A DNA stretch of 64,000 nucleotides from Lutimaribacter_A marinistellae (lineage in GTDB: Bacteria; Pseudomonadota; Alphaproteobacteria; Rhodobacterales; Rhodobacteraceae): assembly GCF_042648365.1 (NCBI RefSeq), contig NZ_JBHRXI010000016.1, positions 1-64,000 on the forward strand, in the 5' to 3' direction. A program made the position numbers and the translations under genes. A model generated the notes under the pieces. That model was not told where the DNA came from, searched no databases, and saw only the letters and a program-made list of their open reading frames with translations. Position 1 is the first letter of the stretch; every line of letters begins with the position of its first letter. Below are positions 17,738 to 28,518 of this stretch, in pieces.

Positions 17738-18340
17738 ATGTCGCAGTATCGCATCACGCGTCGAGGCGCCCTTCTTGGCGCGGCCGCCACGCTGGCCAGC
17801 CCTGCCCTCGTGCGGGCGCAAAGCCTCGATGCCTTTCCGCAGAACGAAGAGGTCATCCGTGACCAGGTTCCGACACGCCGCAACTCTTCGGCCTTTCGCA
17901 AGCAGGAATGGCAGGATCATTTCAGCCAGCTCGGCCAGGGCTGCCTGCTGGCCGATATCTCCAGCCGCGCGGTGCATTACTGGGGTCCTGACGGCGTGAC
18001 CTACCGGCTCTACCCCTCGTCCGTCCCGATGACCGAGGAACTGACCAAGCGCGGTTATACCTCGGTGGTCCGCAAGACCGAGTTTCCCAGCTGGACGCCA
18101 ACCGCCTCGATGCGCGAGCGCGACCCGACCCTGCCGGTCCGCATGGAAGGCGGCGAACCCGGAAACCCGCTTGGCACGCGCGCGATGTATCTGGGCTGGC
18201 CGGCCTACCTCGTGCATGGCACGCATGACACGCGCAAGATCGGGCGGCAAAGCTCTTCGGGCTGCATCGGCCTTTACAACCAGCATGTCGAAGAGCTCTA
18301 CGAACTGGTTCAGGTCGGCACGCAAGTGCGCCTCGTCTGA
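17738..18340 (+). CDS. L,D-transpeptidase (YkuD family)
   Basis: 200 residues. The N-terminal RRGALLGAAATLASPALVRAQ is a Tat-like or Sec signal peptide. The catalytic region holds histidine 160 in VHGTHDTRKIG and the nucleophilic cysteine 176 in SSSGCIGL, the expected YkuD spacing. The usual arginine after the cysteine (SHGCIRM) is replaced by Gly-Leu. Such enzymes form 3-3 cross-links in peptidoglycan or attach proteins to it. It acts in the periplasm and is monocistronic by position. Confidence 0.9.
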   Translation: MSQYRITRRGALLGAAATLASPALVRAQSLDAFPQNEEVIRDQVPTRRNSSAFRKQEWQDHFSQLGQGCLLADISSRAVHYWGPDGVTYRLYPSSVPMTEELTKRGYTSVVRKTEFPSWTPTASMRERDPTLPVRMEGGEPGNPLGTRAMYLGWPAYLVHGTHDTRKIGRQSSSGCIGLYNQHVEELYELVQVGTQVRLV

Positions 18341-18358
18341 GACGCGCCTGCGCGGCGC

Positions 18359-18826
18359 TCACTCCATCGCGAAGGTCAGGCCGAAGCTGAACACCGCATC
18401 GGCCGCCTGCCCGCCTGCCGGGATCGCCTGCATGAACACGTTGCGATAGCGCGCCTGAAGCCCGGCAATCGGCACCACGTCTCCGATGGCGTGGCTGAAC
18501 TGTTGCCCGTTGCCCGGGTACCATGAGAACCCGCCGAACAGGTCCAGCCCCCAGTCATCGGTCTTGACGAACGGATAGGCCAACGACAGCGCCAGCGAGC
18601 CGTCGCCATAGCTGTTGCGATAAGCCCCCGCGGCGATATCGAGGTTGCCGCGCCACACCCTCTCGTCCCAGACGAGGATGATGCCGGGGTTGAACTCCTC
18701 GAAATTTCGCGTGGCACCAACATGATGCGACCCCAAAAGGATCGACACCCGGTCGGGTCCCGCCTGCGCATCGTGCTGACCTGCCGCGAAAAACGCCGCA
18801 ACAGCGGCCGCCGCCAGAACTCTCAT
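18359..18826 (-). CDS. Small secreted protein, probable outer-membrane beta-barrel
   Basis: 155 residues from the ATG at 18826; the frame is open upstream but only this start gives a signal peptide (MRVLAAAAVAAFFAAGQHDAQA). The mature part alternates short beta strands with turns, with segments GSHHVGATRNFEEFNPG, AAGAYRNSYGDGSLALSLAY and a C-terminal FSFGLTFAME ending near an aromatic residue. This recalls small barrels of the PagP/PagL type, but I cannot assign it to a named family and see no certain catalytic triad. Convergent with the L,D-transpeptidase gene, 18 bp apart. Confidence 0.7.
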   Translation of the reverse strand: MRVLAAAAVAAFFAAGQHDAQAGPDRVSILLGSHHVGATRNFEEFNPGIILVWDERVWRGNLDIAAGAYRNSYGDGSLALSLAYPFVKTDDWGLDLFGGFSWYPGNGQQFSHAIGDVVPIAGLQARYRNVFMQAIPAGGQAADAVFSFGLTFAME

Positions 18827-18939
18827 ATCACTGCCTCTCGTTGCGCCCCCTCTGTCGGGGGGCTGCCTTGGGCGCAGATTGCCCGCACCCCCGCGCAGCG
18901 GCAAGGGACCGGGGCACAATCGGCCGGGCGCTGTGCCTT

Positions 18940-19782
18940 TCAGGTCTTGCGCACCCAGATCGACTGCGCCCGCCCTTCGCCAAGGCACGGCAGGGCCCCG
19001 ACCGCGTCGGGACGCGCGCGCTGCAGGTAGTAACCGGGCCACAGCATCTCGTACCGACCCGCTTGCAGCATGGCATGCAGCACGTATTGCTCGCCCCATC
19101 CCGGACAATCATAGAAGAAACGCTTGGGATATTCGTAGGGCAGGAACACGTCGTGCACATGGATCACCACGCCCGGTGCCAATGCCGGGATGATGTTGCA
19201 GAACAGGTGCGCCACGTCATTGGCGATACGGGCCACGTGGCTTGAATCGATGAACAGCACATCGCCAGATTTCAGGCTAGCAAACAGCGCCGGATCAACT
19301 GCCTCGACCCGGCCCTGCTCGAACCGGTCCACCACATGGGCGATATCGGCGCGCGGCCAGGGATCGATGGCCGTGATCTGCGTCTCGAACCCGCCATCTA
19401 TCGCCGCCTGACGGGTAACCCTAGTAGAGTTGCCGCAGCCCACCTCGATCACCCGCGCGGGGCGGAACCGCCGCATCATCAGGTACAGCGCATCGGCATC
19501 GGGACTGTCGTAATACCCGTTGGGCTGGGCATATCCGGTCTGGTTGCGCCCCGCCTTCAGCGCGTCCAGCGCCTCGCGGTATTCGGTCCATTCCGCTGCA
19601 AGCTGGGTGATATCGAACCCCTCCATGCCCGGCGACAGCGCATAGACCGGGCGATCGAGATGTCCGGCCGCCTCGCGCTCCTCCAGCCGCGCGCGCTCCT
19701 CCCGCTCGGGCGCCCGGTCGATCAGGCGCACCCCGAACCGGTCGATCTGTCGGTTGAGGCGGGCGAACTTGCGGGGCTTCAT
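18940..19782 (-). CDS. Class I SAM-dependent methyltransferase (Methyltransf_24 type)
   Basis: 280 residues. The SAM-binding motif I is ARVIEVGCGNSTRVTRQAAI, followed by acidic motif II (ITAIDPWPRADI) and motif IV (DVLFIDSSHVARIANDVAHLF). The histidine-rich HVHDVFLPYEYP segment is typical of the family whose members modify cell-surface or cephalosporin-like compounds. The N-terminal 60 residues are charged and helical. The acceptor is unknown. It is upstream of the small barrel gene on the same strand with a 113-bp gap. Confidence 0.85.
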   Translation of the reverse strand: MKPRKFARLNRQIDRFGVRLIDRAPEREERARLEEREAAGHLDRPVYALSPGMEGFDITQLAAEWTEYREALDALKAGRNQTGYAQPNGYYDSPDADALYLMMRRFRPARVIEVGCGNSTRVTRQAAIDGGFETQITAIDPWPRADIAHVVDRFEQGRVEAVDPALFASLKSGDVLFIDSSHVARIANDVAHLFCNIIPALAPGVVIHVHDVFLPYEYPKRFFYDCPGWGEQYVLHAMLQAGRYEMLWPGYYLQRARPDAVGALPCLGEGRAQSIWVRKT

Positions 19783-19931
19783 CGGCGGTCTCCGGTACGA
19801 AAGGGCTGCGCGTTGCTTAGCCCGCCCTGCACGCTATCGCCAGCGACATATGCCCGCGCCGCACCGTACGCCCCTCTTCACAAACCGCGCCTTTCGCGAT
19901 TGACTGCCTGAGACAAGGCAGGGAGACGCGC

Positions 19932-21047
19932 ATGCAGCAGGATTTCACCATCGGCATCGAAGAGGAATACCTGCTCGTCGATCGCGACACGCTGGAACTG
20001 GCCGAGGCGCCCGATGCGCTGATGGCCGCCTGCCAGGCCGATTTCGAAGGCCAGGTCAGCCCGGAATTCCTGCAATGCCAGATCGAGGTCGGCACCCGCC
20101 CGCACGCGACGCTGGAAGGTGCGCGCGAAGATCTCAAGCGGCTCCGCTCCTGCGTCTCGGCGCGGGCGGCCGAGCACAACCTTTCGCCCATCGCGGTTTC
20201 CTGCCACCCCTTTGCCAATTGGCGCGACCAGCATCACACCCACAAGGAGCGCTACGATTCCCTGCAGAATGCACTCGGCGGCGTGGCACGGCGGATGCTG
20301 ATCTGCGGGATGCATGTCCATGTCGGCGTCGAGGATCGCAGCCTGCGCACCGACCTGATGCCGCAGCTATCCTATTTTTTGCCGCACATGCTGGCGCTGT
20401 CGGCCTCCTCCCCTTTCTGGAACGGCGAGGATACCGGGCTCAGTTCCTACCGGCTGACCGTCTTCGACAATCTGCCGCGCACCGGTCTGCCCCCGGCCTT
20501 TGCCAGCTGGTCGGAATTCGAACGTACCACCGGCACATTGATCGACCTTGGCCTGATCGAGGATACCAGCAAGATATGGTGGGATCTGCGCCCCTCGCAC
20601 AGCTACCCCACGCTCGAGACACGGATCATGGACGTCTCGCCCCGGCTCGAGGATGCGCTGACGCTGGCGGCAATGGTGCAGGCGCTGGTTCGGATGCTGT
20701 GCCGCCTGCGCGACCGCAACCTGCGCTGGCGCGCCTATGACAGGTTCCTCATCGCCGAGAACCGCTGGCGCGCACAGCGCTACGGCACCGGCGAGGGGCT
20801 CATTGATTTCGGGGATCGCACGATCAAACCGGTCTCGGCCCTGATGGAGGAACTTGTGGGCCTTCTGGCCGAAGATGCCGAGGCGCTCGGAACCATGGCC
20901 GAGATCGCCCGCCTGCCCCGCATCGCCAGCGAAGGAACATCCGCCACCCGACAGCGTCGCATCCACGCCGAGGCCGAGGCCGGCGGCCAGGATGCCGGAC
21001 GCGCCGTGGTCCGCCACCTGATCGAGGAGTTTCACGCCGATCTGTAG
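19932..21047 (+). CDS. ybdK: Carboxylate-amine ligase, YbdK/GCS2 family
   Basis: 371 residues, the standard YbdK length. FTIGIEEEYLLVD opens the glutamate-cysteine ligase type 2 fold. CQIEVGTRPH, MLICGMHVHVGVEDR and TLETRIMDVSPR contain the metal and ATP-binding residues. E. coli YbdK has weak glutamate-cysteine ligase activity; in many bacteria the role is unproven. The ATG is preceded by GGCAGGGAGACGC. No operon partner: the valine-degradation genes begin 158 bp downstream. Confidence 0.92.
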   Translation: MQQDFTIGIEEEYLLVDRDTLELAEAPDALMAACQADFEGQVSPEFLQCQIEVGTRPHATLEGAREDLKRLRSCVSARAAEHNLSPIAVSCHPFANWRDQHHTHKERYDSLQNALGGVARRMLICGMHVHVGVEDRSLRTDLMPQLSYFLPHMLALSASSPFWNGEDTGLSSYRLTVFDNLPRTGLPPAFASWSEFERTTGTLIDLGLIEDTSKIWWDLRPSHSYPTLETRIMDVSPRLEDALTLAAMVQALVRMLCRLRDRNLRWRAYDRFLIAENRWRAQRYGTGEGLIDFGDRTIKPVSALMEELVGLLAEDAEALGTMAEIARLPRIASEGTSATRQRRIHAEAEAGGQDAGRAVVRHLIEEFHADL

Positions 21048-21151
21048 GCCACCGGCCGCCGGTCCGCGCCAGAACCCGCGTGATTTGCAGGGCTGCAAGC
21101 CGCCTTTGCGGGATTGACGCTTGATCCTGCGCAAATGCGGGCGTAGGCAAT

Positions 21152-21169
21152 TAAACGAGCGTTCATTTA
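21152..21169. promoter_or_regulatory. Imperfect palindrome upstream of valine operon (candidate TetR-type operator)
   Basis: TAAACGAGCGTTCATTTA pairs at 7 of 9 positions around its centre and ends 35 nt before the acyl-CoA dehydrogenase start. The AACGAnCGTT-like core resembles operators of TetR-family regulators of fatty and branched-chain acid genes. The regulator is not encoded in the window. Confidence 0.4.
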
Positions 21170-21204
21170 TGCCCCATCGGGCACATGCCGGAAGAGGAGA
21201 CGTC

Positions 21205-22347
21205 ATGGATTTCGCTTTGACCGAGGAACAGACCGCCATCTTCGATATGGCCCAGGCCTTCGGGCAGGAACATATCGCCCCCTTCGCCCGCCAGTGGGAG
21301 GCCGAGGGCACCATCCCCAAGGACCTGTGGCCCCGCGTGGGCGAGTTGGGCTTCGGTGGGCTCTACGTCTCCGAAGAGGGCGGCGGCGCGGGCCTGTCGC
21401 GGCTCGACGCGACGCTGGTCTTCGAAGCGCTCAGCATGGCTTGCCCATCTGTCGCGGCCTTCCTGTCGATCCACAACATGTGCGCCAAGATGATCGACAC
21501 TTTCGGTTCGGACGAGCTGAAATCGCGCGTGATGCCCGACGTGCTAACCCTGAACACCGTGCTCAGCTACTGCCTGACCGAACCCGGCTCGGGCTCGGAC
21601 GCAGCCGCCCTCAAGACGCGGGCCGAACGCACGAACGAGGGCTACACGCTGAACGGCACCAAGGCCTTCATCTCGGGCGGCGGCTATTCCGACGCCTATG
21701 TCTGCATGGTGCGCACGGGCGAAGATGGCCCCAAGGGCATTTCGACCGTCTATGTCGAGGATGGCACACCGGGGCTGAGCTTCGGCGGGCTCGAGGACAA
21801 GATGGGATGGCGCAGCCAACCCACCGCGCAGGTTCAGTTCGACGATTGCAAGATCTCTGGCGACAACCTCGTCGGGACCGAGGGCGACGGTTTCAAATAC
21901 GCGATGATGGGCCTTGATGGCGGGCGGCTCAACATCGCCGCCTGTTCGCTGGGCGCGGCGCAGACGGCGCTGAACATGACGCTCGACTACATGGGCGAGC
22001 GCAAGGCCTTCGGCAAATCCATCGACCAGTTCCAGGCGCTGCAATTCCGCCTCGCCGACATGGAGATCGAGCTGCAGGCCGCGCGCACCTTCCTGCGCCA
22101 GGCCGCGTGGAAGCTGGACAATGGCGCGCCCGATGCGACCAAGTTCTGCGCGATGGCCAAGAAATTCGTGACCGAAGCCGGCAGCCGCATCGTCGACCAG
22201 TGCCTGCAACTGCACGGCGGCTATGGCTATCTTGCCGATTACGGCATCGAGAAGCTGGTGCGCGACCTGCGGGTTCACCAGATCCTTGAAGGCACGAACG
22301 AGATCATGCGCATGATCACCGCGCGCCACATGCTCGCCAACCGCTGA
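21205..22347 (+). CDS. Acyl-CoA dehydrogenase (isobutyryl-CoA dehydrogenase-like)
   Basis: 380 residues from the ATG at 21205 (MDFALTEEQ), which has GAAGAGGAGA upstream. Signatures are CLTEPGSGSDAAALKTRA (FAD/substrate motif), GLDGGRLNIAACSLGAAQ, the catalytic glutamate within LEGTNEIMRMI, and QCLQLHGGYGYLADYGIEKLVRDLR. The sequence and the two following genes point to isobutyryl-CoA dehydrogenase, giving methacrylyl-CoA in valine breakdown. It passes electrons to ETF. The hydrolase gene begins 8 nt later. Confidence 0.88.
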   Translation: MDFALTEEQTAIFDMAQAFGQEHIAPFARQWEAEGTIPKDLWPRVGELGFGGLYVSEEGGGAGLSRLDATLVFEALSMACPSVAAFLSIHNMCAKMIDTFGSDELKSRVMPDVLTLNTVLSYCLTEPGSGSDAAALKTRAERTNEGYTLNGTKAFISGGGYSDAYVCMVRTGEDGPKGISTVYVEDGTPGLSFGGLEDKMGWRSQPTAQVQFDDCKISGDNLVGTEGDGFKYAMMGLDGGRLNIAACSLGAAQTALNMTLDYMGERKAFGKSIDQFQALQFRLADMEIELQAARTFLRQAAWKLDNGAPDATKFCAMAKKFVTEAGSRIVDQCLQLHGGYGYLADYGIEKLVRDLRVHQILEGTNEIMRMITARHMLANR

Positions 22348-22355
22348 GGGACGAC

Positions 22356-23396
22356 ATGGCCGACATCGATATCCGCGTGACGGGCCGTGCAGGCCGGATC
22401 ACGCTCACCCGCCCGCAGGCACTGAACGCGATGAGCTATGACATGTGCATGGCCATCGACACCGCCCTGCGCAACTGGCGCGAGGATGACGACATCGCGC
22501 TGGTCATCATCGACGCCGAGGGGGAAAAGGCGTTTTGCGCCGGGGGCGACATCGCAGAACTCTACGATACGGGCACCAAGGGCGATTACGGCTATGGCCG
22601 CACCTTCTGGCGCGACGAATACCGTATGAACGCGATGATCTTCGAATACCCCAAGCCGGTCGTCAGCTTCCTTCAGGGCTTCACCATGGGTGGTGGCGTG
22701 GGGCTTGGCTGCCACGGCTCGCACCGCGTTGTGGGCGAAAGCTCCAAGATCGCCATGCCGGAATGCGGGATCGGCCTGATCCCGGACGTGGGCGGCACGC
22801 TGATGCTGGCCCTCGCCCCGGGCAGGCTGGGCGAATATCTCGGCATCAGCGGGGCCCGGATGGGGCCGGGCGACGCGATCCTTGCGGGCTTCGCCGATCA
22901 TTTCATCCCGCAAGAGAAATGGGCCGACCTGATCGAGATGCTCGAGGCGTCGGGCGATACCTCCCATATCGAAAGCCACACCGAAACCGCGCCCGACGGC
23001 GAGTTGAAAGCCATGCAGCCCCAGATCGACAGCCATTTCGGCGGCGAGACATTGGGGGATATCATGGCATCCCTGCGCGCCGATGGCGGCGACTTCGCCG
23101 CGGCAACGCTCAAGACGCTGGGGCGCAACTCACCCCTGTCGATGGCCTGCACGGTCGAGATCCTGCACCGCCTGCGCGGCCCGTCCCTGACCATCCGCAA
23201 GGCGCTGGAACTGGAATACCGCTTTACCCATCGGTCGATGGAACATGGCGATTTCCTGGAAGGCATCCGCGCGCAGATCATCGACAAGGACCGCAACCCG
23301 AACTGGCAATTCGCCGGGCAGGACGTGCCCGCCGTGGCCGTCTCGCGGATGCTGCAACCGCTCGGGGCCGAGGCCCTGACATTCGAGGAGGAATAA
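22356..23396 (+). CDS. 3-hydroxyisobutyryl-CoA hydrolase (enoyl-CoA hydratase/isomerase family)
   Basis: 346 residues, the length of the HIBYL-CoA hydrolase branch rather than ~260-residue hydratases. The crotonase oxyanion hole segments are AFCAGGDIAELYDTG and FTMGGGVGLGCHGSHRVV. The acidic catalytic region is MPECGIGLIPDVGGT. The branch-specific C-terminal half has FLEGIRAQIIDKDRNPNW. It hydrolyses 3-hydroxyisobutyryl-CoA, the step before the MmsB dehydrogenase encoded 3 nt downstream. No separate enoyl-CoA hydratase gene for methacrylyl-CoA is in the operon. Confidence 0.9.
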   Translation: MADIDIRVTGRAGRITLTRPQALNAMSYDMCMAIDTALRNWREDDDIALVIIDAEGEKAFCAGGDIAELYDTGTKGDYGYGRTFWRDEYRMNAMIFEYPKPVVSFLQGFTMGGGVGLGCHGSHRVVGESSKIAMPECGIGLIPDVGGTLMLALAPGRLGEYLGISGARMGPGDAILAGFADHFIPQEKWADLIEMLEASGDTSHIESHTETAPDGELKAMQPQIDSHFGGETLGDIMASLRADGGDFAAATLKTLGRNSPLSMACTVEILHRLRGPSLTIRKALELEYRFTHRSMEHGDFLEGIRAQIIDKDRNPNWQFAGQDVPAVAVSRMLQPLGAEALTFEEE

Positions 23397-23399
23397 GCG

Positions 23400-24272
23400 A
23401 TGAAGATCGGGTTCATAGGCCTGGGCAACATGGGCGCGCCGATGGCCGCCAACCTGGCAAAAGCAGGGCATGACGTCACGGGTTTCGACATGGCCGATAT
23501 CTCGGTCGAGGGCGTGACGATGGCAGGCTCGGCGGCCGAGGCCGCAACCGGCGCCGATGTCGTCATCACGATGCTGCCCAACGGCCAGATCCTGCGCAAG
23601 GTCGCCGAAGAGATCGTGCCCGCAATGACAAAGGGCGCGGCCCTCGTCGACTGCTCGACCGTCGATGTCGACAGCGCGCGCGCCGTGGCCGAACAGGCCC
23701 AGGCGGCCGGTCTCCTGTCGGTCGACGCGCCCGTCTCGGGTGGCATCGGCGGCGCGGCGGGCGGCACGCTGACCTTCATGGCCGGCGGCTCCGAGGCCGC
23801 CTTTGAAAGGGCAAGCCCCCTCTTCGACATCATGGGCCAGAAAGCCGTGCATTGCGGCGAGGCCGGTGCCGGACAGGCGGCCAAGATCTGCAACAACATG
23901 ATCCTCGGTGTGACCATGATCGCCACATGCGAGGCCTTCGCGCTGGCCGACAAGCTGGGCCTTGACCGGCAAAAGATGTTCGATGTGGTCTCGACCTCTT
24001 CGGGTTACAGCTGGTCGATGAACGCCTATTGCCCCGCCCCCGGTGTCGGCCCGCAAAGCCCCGCGGATAACGGCTACAAGCCCGGCTTCGCCGCCGACCT
24101 GATGCTCAAGGACCTGCGCCTTAGCCAACAGGCCGCCGAAAGTGCCGATGCCGACACGCCGATGGGCGCGCTGGCGCAAGCCCTCTATGCCCGCTTCGTC
24201 GAGGACGAGGACGGCGCCGGACGCGATTTCAGCGCCATGCTTCCCCGGTTCGAGACGCGCGGCCGCGGTTGA
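23400..24272 (+). CDS. mmsB: 3-hydroxyisobutyrate dehydrogenase
   Basis: 290 residues. The NAD-binding start is MKIGFIGLGNMGAPMAANLAKAGHDV, the substrate loop DAPVSGGIGGAAGGTLTFMAGG, and the catalytic lysine lies in GAGQAAKICNNMILG, the signature set of beta-hydroxyacid dehydrogenases. The spacing GAGGAGGAATAAGCGATG places a strong ribosome site inside the end of the hydrolase gene. The product converts 3-hydroxyisobutyrate to methylmalonate semialdehyde with NAD. The position completes three consecutive valine catabolic steps apart from hydration. Confidence 0.94.
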   Translation: MKIGFIGLGNMGAPMAANLAKAGHDVTGFDMADISVEGVTMAGSAAEAATGADVVITMLPNGQILRKVAEEIVPAMTKGAALVDCSTVDVDSARAVAEQAQAAGLLSVDAPVSGGIGGAAGGTLTFMAGGSEAAFERASPLFDIMGQKAVHCGEAGAGQAAKICNNMILGVTMIATCEAFALADKLGLDRQKMFDVVSTSSGYSWSMNAYCPAPGVGPQSPADNGYKPGFAADLMLKDLRLSQQAAESADADTPMGALAQALYARFVEDEDGAGRDFSAMLPRFETRGRG

Positions 24273-24278
24273 CCCGGA

Positions 24279-24303
24279 ACCGGCCCCGGATGGTGGGGCC
24301 GGT
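24279..24303 (+). terminator. GC-rich hairpin after mmsB
   Basis: ACCGGCCCC (24279-24287) pairs with GGGGCCGGT (24295-24303) around a 7-nt loop, 7 nt after the mmsB stop. No T-run follows, so it is a hairpin end or weak terminator. Confidence 0.5.
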
Positions 24304-24318
24304 CACGCCCCCGTGAAC

Positions 24319-24332
24319 TTGATCTGCATCAT
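24319..24332. promoter_or_regulatory. FNR/FnrL-type box upstream of DUF2892 gene
   Basis: TTGATCTGCATCAT matches the FNR/FnrL/Dnr consensus TTGAT-N4-ATCAA at 9 of 10 fixed positions and lies 65 bp before the DUF2892 start. Anaerobic or nitric-oxide-linked control is therefore possible. Confidence 0.5.
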
Positions 24333-24397
24333 ATGCCTGCCGCTTGATATGTCGTTCTGTCTCCGCAAGACATGACAACGAACGCGGAGTGTTCACG

Positions 24398-24598
24398 ATG
24401 TTTGCCAAGAACATGGGCCAGACGGATCGCATCATACGGGCCATCATCGGGGTGATCGCCCTGATTTCCTTCTTCACGGTCTCGGGCGGCTGGACATGGC
24501 TGCTGCTTGTCGTGGCCGCGCTGATGCTCGGCACGGCGGCGATAGGTTCCTGCCCGCCCTATGCGCTTCTCGGCATCAACACCTGCTCGCGCGACTGA
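24398..24598 (+). CDS. DUF2892 small membrane protein
   Basis: 66 residues from the ATG at 24398 (MFAKNMGQTDRIIRAIIG). The family signature is complete: the N-terminal NMGQTDRIIRAIIGVIALI, a second hydrophobic segment WTWLLLVVAALMLGTAAIG, and the cysteine-containing end SCPPYALLGINTC. This domain occurs alone or fused to rhodanese (YgaP) and spans the inner membrane twice. Function is unknown; a sulfur or redox link is suggested by YgaP. A near-perfect FNR-type box lies upstream. Confidence 0.9.
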   Translation: MFAKNMGQTDRIIRAIIGVIALISFFTVSGGWTWLLLVVAALMLGTAAIGSCPPYALLGINTCSRD

Positions 24599-24699
24599 GG
24601 CCGCCTGCGCCCTGCTGCCATCTCCCCGACAAGATCGGGAACCATCCGGCACTCTTTCCAGTTGTCCTGACATCAGAACGGTCAACAAGGGGAAGAGAT

Positions 24700-25050
24700 A
24701 TGAAATCCGTGATCTATGCAGCAGGCCTTGCGTTTTTCCTTGTCCCAATGGCGCAGGCGTCGACCTGCGGAACCCTTTCGCTGGTCGACGGAACCCTTGA
24801 TTGCCAGCAGGAGGTGACCGCGCCGGGACAGGCCAAGCGCATCTCGGTGATGGACTCGCGCGACGTGCTCAAACCCGGCGACGAGCTGCCGCCCCGCGCC
24901 ATGGTGATGATCAACACCGCCTATTACGGACTGCCCCCGGCGGGCGGCGGCTGGTGGTATTTCGAGACGAATGGAGAGATCTACCGCGCCGACCCCGGCT
25001 CGCGCCGCGTCATCGAACGCGTCACCCATCTCGCCAATAGCAGTTTTTGA
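24700..25050 (+). CDS. Small secreted protein of unknown function
   Basis: 116 residues from the ATG at 24700, with GGGGAAGAG directly upstream. MKSVIYAAGLAFFLVPMAQA is a signal peptide. The mature part has two cysteines near its start (STCGTLSLVDGTLDCQQE), probably a disulfide, then LPPRAMVMINTAYYGLPPAGGG and a WWYFETNGEIYRADPGSRRVI segment. This last pattern recalls RcnB-like or DUF1236-like periplasmic proteins, but I cannot assign it. It is 101 bp behind the DUF2892 gene and may share its transcript. Confidence 0.7.
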   Translation: MKSVIYAAGLAFFLVPMAQASTCGTLSLVDGTLDCQQEVTAPGQAKRISVMDSRDVLKPGDELPPRAMVMINTAYYGLPPAGGGWWYFETNGEIYRADPGSRRVIERVTHLANSSF

Positions 25051-25426
25051 TGCGGCTCGTTTCGGCAAGCCCGTATGCCAGTCGTGGCACCCGAAGATAG
25101 CGACAAGCGTCATCTTCGGGCCCGGCTGGTTTCTTCCTGCCTCTCTCATAACTGTCAAAGAAAATCCGCGTGCAACGCGGAAGCTGGTGCTCTGCGAAGC
25201 ACTGACTCTTCGGCGGTGCTAGACTGTGCCATGGTCACAAGTTTGTCGTGCCGCGTGGTTTGCATGACCGCTGTTGGTAAGGCTTGTTTGAACGAAATGG
25301 CGTCCAGACACACACCCCTTTTCGTTCAAGACGGCATTTTATCCGAACAGCTCAATCCAACCGATACTGCGGGCGATTATTGCTCTAACATCACCGGCAC
25401 GGACCGCCCCACGGGGCGGCCTTGTA
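25051..25426. other. Intergenic region without a supported gene, containing two inverted repeats
   Basis: These 376 bp separate a secreted-protein gene from the uvrA stop. A 9-bp hairpin CCCGAAGAT...ATCTTCGGG (25090-25098/25112-25120) is followed by TTTCTT and may terminate the upstream transcript. A second 10-bp inverted repeat TTGAACGAAA...TTTCGTTCAA (25288-25297/25320-25329) has a 22-nt loop. Base composition is less GC-rich than around it. A plus-strand open frame exists here but has no SD, no signal and atypical composition, so no gene is called. Confidence 0.55.
25404..25419 (-). terminator. Candidate terminator of uvrA
   Basis: CCGCCCC/GGGGCGG form a short GC hairpin 8 nt beyond the uvrA stop on its transcript. 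The downstream sequence has only scattered T residues, so efficiency is doubtful. Confidence 0.35.
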
Positions 25427-28297
<2,871 letters not shown>

Positions 28298-28365
28298 GAA
28301 CAGCCCCCGCTCAACAATACCTCCCCAAATAGGCGACGCGGGGCGAGTCTCCAACCCTGAAAAGT

Positions 28366-28380
28366 GAACAAACTATGAAC
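28366..28380 (-). promoter_or_regulatory. LexA (SOS) box of uvrA
   Basis: GAACAAACTATGAAC is GAAC-N7-GAAC, which on the uvrA strand reads GTTC-N7-GTTC, the direct-repeat LexA operator of alphaproteobacteria. It ends 68 bp upstream of the uvrA start codon, a suitable promoter position. Confidence 0.85.
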
Positions 28381-28518
28381 ACGTCGATTTTCTCCGGTCC
28401 TGCCTCTTCGGTTTGCGATTTCCCGCCGCAGGCCGCATCATTGCGCCGCCGCGCCCCTGCGACCGCCACCCGGCGGGCGTTCTCCTCGTGTGGCATCCAC
28501 GCATGAAAAGGTCGGTCC

